From Dryocosmus kuriphilus (lineage: Eukaryota > Arthropoda > Insecta > Hymenoptera > Cynipidae): a DNA stretch of 64,000 nt. Of this stretch, positions 59,874 through 64,000 are shown one piece after another. The notes beneath the pieces are model-generated. The model was given only the letters and a program-made list of their open reading frames with translations. It did not search any database and was not told where the DNA came from. The translations under genes were made by a program, and so were the position numbers. Position 1 is the stretch's first letter, and every line of letters starts with the position of its first letter. The stretch covers positions 172,028,711 through 172,092,710 of the forward strand of contig CM076193.1 of NCBI GenBank assembly GCA_038277395.1, read 5' to 3'.

Positions 59874-60461
59874 GTATTGTTTAGCAGTTTAAAAAAATTT
59901 GCTTGTCGTTTATTCCGCAGCCAATTATAGATAACTCGATGCCGAATTCACAAAAAGCAAACATTTATCTCACCGATTTTTTTTTAGGAACTTTTAAATC
60001 TTCTAGTTTCATTCTTTCAAGTCCCTTGCAATTTTTATAGATCACTGGAAATATTTTAATTTCTTCTGGAACCCTTAAAATCAAGAATGTCTTTAAAAAT
60101 CCTCAGAGATCCTATACAATCCTTTGATCTTCAAATTCAAAAGAATCCAAAGGAACTTAAAAAAATTCAAGGGAATTCAAAAAAATTCAAGGAATTAGAA
60201 ATAATTTACAAGAATTGAAAGAATTCAATGCCAATTCAAAGTTTTTAAAGTTTATTTTGTGATGAAATATTTATGTTTATTAATTTTATAATATTTAATA
60301 TAATTATTATTTATATTAATATCTATTTAATTAGATAATAAAATTTGTCATTTTTTTGTAACGGTTTTATTATTTTAATTTAATAGATTTAAAGAAATAA
60401 ATAATAAGCAAATACACTTATGATTTAAAGTAATTTTTTTCATGTTCTTAATTAAGGCTGC

Positions 60462-60680
60462 TGGCCGAGGTGTCAAGAAACTGTGATGTCGCCTTAATTC
60501 CTATTCAATTCCATCTGTTTTCGTATATACGACTTATGTATTTTAAAGAGACATTTTGCAAAAAAATTTCCTCAACCCGGAAGGGGTTCACGGTTGTATG
60601 AGGTGCGCTTAGCATACAGTTTCCCGAAAAAAGTAAAAATATCTGTGCTAAAATACGATAATGGAAAAGTGTTGAAATGA
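60462..60680 (+). repeat. ~215-bp direct repeat, copy 1
   Basis: It matches 62251-62487: 'ggccgaggtgtc', 'gatgtcgccttaattcctat' and 'caacccggaaggggttcacg' through 'ggaaaagtgttgaaatga'. Identity is high. It ends exactly where the palindrome at 60681 begins. Confidence 0.85.
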
Positions 60681-61487
60681 GGGGAAGTAGAGAAAGAGTT
60701 CCAATGGTTGGAAGGAGAAAGCAATACCAGAGTAGTACTTACAACCTGTAAATGATTATGTTAAGGACTGAAGAGACACTGCAACTGCATTCGCGGCAAG
60801 GCAGTACTTCTTTTCTTTTCAGCGAATTTCCCATTGTGTACAATACAACCAGATTTCATGCGAAAAACATTAAAAGTACAAAAACAATTCTATGCAACAA
60901 GTGGGGTTATGACAGAATTTGATAGGTAACAGCGCTCGTCGCGCTAACCATAGCTGCCAAAATGCTGTTGGTAATATCACACGCGACGGCGGGAGTTTCA
61001 AATTTGAAATACGATAGTATGGTGTAAATGTCAATGTAATACTTCTGCCTTGTGCAGAAATATAATTTAATATTGAACAATACTTCAAAGTAACATTTTA
61101 AAATTATATTTCTGCACAAGACAAAAGTATTACATTGACATTTACACCATACTATCGTATTTCAAATTTGAAACTCCCGCCGTCGCGTGCGACATTACCC
61201 ACAGCATTTTCGCAACTGTGGTTGGCGCGACGAGCGCTGTTACCTATCAAATCCTGTCATAACTCCACTTGTTGCATACAATTGTTTTTGTACTTTAAAT
61301 GTTTTTTACATGGAACATGGTTGTATTTTGCACAATGGGAAATTCGCGGAAAAGAAAAAAGTGCTTCCTTGCCGCGAATGCAGTTGCAGTGTCTCTGCAG
61401 TCCCTAACATAATCATTTACAGATTGTAAGTAATCCTCTGGTACTGCTTTCTCCTTCTAGCCATAGGAACTCTTTCTCTACTTCCCC
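60681..61487. mobile_element. large palindromic (fold-back) element, ~390-bp arms
   Basis: The arms 60681 to about 61069 and about 61100-61487 are inverted copies at roughly 90% identity around a ~30-base loop. The ends are 'ggggaagtagagaaagagtt'. The arms include 'aacagcgctcgtcgcgc' and 'cacgcgacggcgggagtttc'. There is no coding frame. As DNA or RNA it could fold into a very long hairpin. Confidence 0.9.
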
Positions 61488-62250
61488 GCTAACTGTAGAT
61501 TATTTCTTAAATCGAAAGTATCTTAAAATTCTTTTGCATAATAGATATAATATCATAACAACTTAATACGAATTTTAAATCATACGGAAAATTATCATTG
61601 ATCTGATTGAACCAGATTAAGCCTTAAAACTAACTTCTGTGCTTTCACCATTTTCACCTGGTTTCACTTTGTTTCACCAATTATTGACGCTCAACCAGGA
61701 AAACGGCTAAGTAGTTCTCAGGACTTAGGTCCACCGACCAGAGGGCGCATTTATCAGCCCAATTCTGACGGGTTCTCTTATTCCATTGCATGAGCAATCT
61801 CCCACTGTCAATATCAGTCAATATCACCAATATTCGTAAGTTTTGAAGTTATTATAAACACGATAAATAATTTGAATGTTAAAAAAGAGCACAAATAGGA
61901 TTTGCAGCTAAGCTAACTTCAAACACTCGAATTCATAGTCTAAGGTTTGAGGTTATATTTGCCGAATTTCTAATTTTATTTGAAATTCAATATCGATACA
62001 ACAAATTCTTTTATAACTGAGCTTCAGCGTTAATAATATCTTATTATTTTCACAAGTTATCACGCTAGAAATGATAATCGATTTAAAAAATGAGTTTGAC
62101 CGACTTTTATCAGTCTGACCGCGTCACGTTTGATCAGGCCCATCATTACATGGGACCCTTGGTTTTTCAGATTGGGAGGGGGAAGTCAAAGATGTCTGCA
62201 GGATGAGGACCAAACAATAATACCAAATGCGTAAAATAAAAATTTATTTA
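61488..62250. other. non-coding interval
   Basis: No gene or strong repeat is seen between the palindrome and the second direct repeat. Confidence 0.4.
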
Positions 62251-62487
62251 AGGCTGTTGGCCGAGGTGTCGAAGAATAGGTTAGAAATGTGATGTCGCCT
62301 TAATTCCTATTCCATTCCATCTGTTTTCGTATATACGACTTATATATTTTAAAGAAAAACTTTGCATAAAAATTTCCTCAACCCGGAAGGGGTTCACGGT
62401 TGTATGAGGTGCGCTTAGTATACAGTTTTCCGAAAAAAGTAAAAATATCTGTGCTAAAATACGATAATGGAAAAGTGTTGAAATGAT
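62251..62487 (+). repeat. ~215-bp direct repeat, copy 2
   Basis: This is the second copy of 60462-60680, about 1.8 kb downstream, with an ~18-base insertion near 62270. The pair could be remnants of long terminal repeats or two copies of a short interspersed element. Confidence 0.85.
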
Positions 62488-62605
62488 GATCATTTTTCTT
62501 ATAAATATTTTACCATTTAACATTCTTCACTTCTCGCGCAATTTTGTAAAATTATAGATGCAATTTTCGAAAGTGATCCTAGAAATAAATAAATATATTA
62601 TGTGT

Positions 62606-63975
62606 TTTTAAATTTACTCTTCTTTATTGATAATGTCTCCCCTGAGGGCTTACATGTCTTCCGTTTTTTCCTTATTCCACACTCTTACATTTTTTTAAAT
62701 ACTTAAATTACTATTTACATTTAATACCACTACATAGACTTTCCTTATTTCTCTAATCTATTACTAATTTATATTCTATCGCAACTAAAAACTATTTCAC
62801 TCTACTATTTCACTCCTCTCACACTAACTCTTTTACTTTTTTACTCCACTCACACTTACTCTTTAACTATTTTACTCTACTCAAACTTACTCTTTCACTC
62901 CACTCATACTTATCACTCTAGCACCCTCTAAACTCTTCATCCATTCTTCCCCCAAATCTTCTTCCCCTAATACCTCTTCCACATTCTCTTGCCAGCTTCC
63001 TTTCTCTTCCATCCCTCTTCTGCATCCATCCCAAACATGCTCCCACGTTTCCTCCTCCCACTGAAATATTCTGCACTTTCTATTCTCCTTTTCTTCCCAA
63101 TATCTCCCTTCCCTTACCTCGTTTCCCAACCTAAATCTAGCTATTCTCGTCCATCTCCTCTCTCCCCATCCCTTTTCCAAATACTTTGGTAGCCCTTCCT
63201 TCTTTATCACCTTATACCACTTATTGTATTTTGATTCCTCAATCGAACCCCATCTTTCATTCAGTTGTTTTTGCCTGTCTCTTTTATCCAATTCCTCAAA
63301 AATTATTTCCTGTCCATCTCCAATATCTCTATCTTCTAAGAATCCTTTTCTTTCCACTTCTCATCTCGTTAATTCTATCGCCCTTCCCCTTCTTTCATCT
63401 ATCTCCCTTAAGCATTCCCTCGCTAACTCTCCTCCTCTTCCCTCTATTAACTTCACTTCAAACTACACACTCTCTTTCCCGCTCTAGCACCCAATTTATC
63501 CCTTTGTGCCTCTTCTCTCACCATATACCCTGGTGTCCTCCAGTCTACTCCCAACGTCCATTTTATATACCTTTCTTGTATCCTCTCAATATCTTCTCTT
63601 TCCTTCCAACCCCATATCTCTGCTCCGTCGCTAAACACCGGCCACACCAGCGTATCAAACAACCATATTCTCCTTCTCCAGTCTTTTTTAAACCTTCTTT
63701 TTCCGATTCCCCAAATCTTCTTCATTACTCCTGCTGCTTTTTTTATCCTTTCTCTTACGTGCGCTCTGTAATCCCCATTGACTTGTAGAGTATAACCCAA
63801 GTATTTAAACTCTTTTACTTCCTCTATCTTTCCTCCTTTCCATCTTGCCGTCCACTTTTTTTTCTACCCGCTCCTTTTCTAAACCTCATTATCTTCGTCT
63901 TTTTCACATTTATTACCAACTTTTTCCCGTCTAAATATTTCTCCAATCCTGTAATTAGGCCCGTCATACCCTCCC
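62606..63975 (-). mobile_element. 5'-truncated LINE flanked by a 25-bp direct repeat
   Basis: The 25-base sequence starting 'agaaataaataaatatatta' occurs at 62581-62605 and again at 63976-64000, the window end. The minus strand between them encodes the C-terminal part of a LINE polyprotein. A short A-rich tail lies at the left. This fits a target duplication around a truncated insertion, although part of the repeat is low in complexity. Confidence 0.8.
62887..63960 (-). pseudogene. LINE reverse transcriptase, C-terminal part
   Basis: Minus-strand frames read KLVINVKKTKIMRFRKG (after the catalytic box, which is missing), LGYTLQVNGDYRAHVRERIK (63.8 kb), RRRIWLFDTLVWPVFSDGAE and RYIKWTLGVDWRTPGYM. 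After a frame change comes WEHVWDGCRRGMEEKGSWQE. This is the thumb and tail of a LINE polyprotein. At least two frame changes make it inactive. Its composition matches the endonuclease fragment at 51.8 kb. Confidence 0.82.
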
Positions 63976-64000
63976 AGAAATAAATAAATATATTATGTGT

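Noticed and set aside
63186..63788. Plus-strand 200-codon ORF near the window end
   Set aside because: It is the complement of the LINE reverse transcriptase; its Ser/Pro/Leu richness reflects the A/G-rich sense strand.

Overview
The window is a stretch of AT-rich insect nuclear DNA. Split genes with GT..AG introns, a nested mix of mariner, Tc1, copia, Penelope and non-LTR elements, and the sequences of the two host genes all point this way. A hymenopteran is my best guess, from the character of the retroelements; this is inference, not proof. I see no tRNA, rRNA or CRISPR.

Host genes. (1) On the minus strand, about 9.8-21.6 kb, are seven coding exons of a PAPS transporter (slalom/PAPST1, SLC35B2 family). 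They are complete to the stop codon; only the short starting exon is not found. (2) On the plus strand, 44.76-56.96 kb, are eight exons of TRAPPC8, about 1,445 residues and all in phase, except for two opposite one-base shifts at A-runs in exon 7. A possible last exon of a third gene lies at 3-137.

Transposons by region. 0.6-1.7 kb: a broken mariner. 1.8-2.7 kb: an unrecognised ORF with one stop. 3.4-7.5 kb: non-coding DNA with an old internal duplication. 9.8-21.6 kb: the transporter introns hold two 'cagtagaagtccgataag' MITEs, a palindromic MITE, a short mariner, a TA-flanked element with a THAP relic, and a nested stack. The stack is a mariner with perfect 28-bp ends, beside or in the end of a long-inverted-repeat transposon, which is itself split by an internally deleted non-LTR element. 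22.5-24.4 kb: a second internally deleted element and a Tc1 gene with an intact 326-codon frame. 25.2-28.3 kb: a decayed copia. 28.46-30.47 kb: a Penelope-like element between inverted copies of its own terminal repeat. 31.93-37.92 kb: a full-length I-like LINE with an 11-bp target duplication. 38.0-40.8 kb: a THAP-coding element with long inverted repeats and an 8-bp target duplication, followed by further THAP relics to about 43 kb.

Within TRAPPC8, intron 1 carries a ~2.9 kb minisatellite of ~41-bp units. Intron 5 carries a broken LINE plus a third internally deleted element with its own target duplication. Beyond the gene come two large fold-back elements (57.2-58.2 and 60.7-61.5 kb), an R1-like gag-only element (59.0-59.9 kb) and a 5'-truncated LINE flanked by a 25-bp direct repeat that reaches the window end.

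The most notable new-looking items are the long-TIR transposon with an uncharacterised protein, the THAP element with a duplicated THAP exon, the Tc1 frame that stays open across a candidate intron after its stop, and the families of internally deleted or gag-only LINEs that seem to share a 3' tail.
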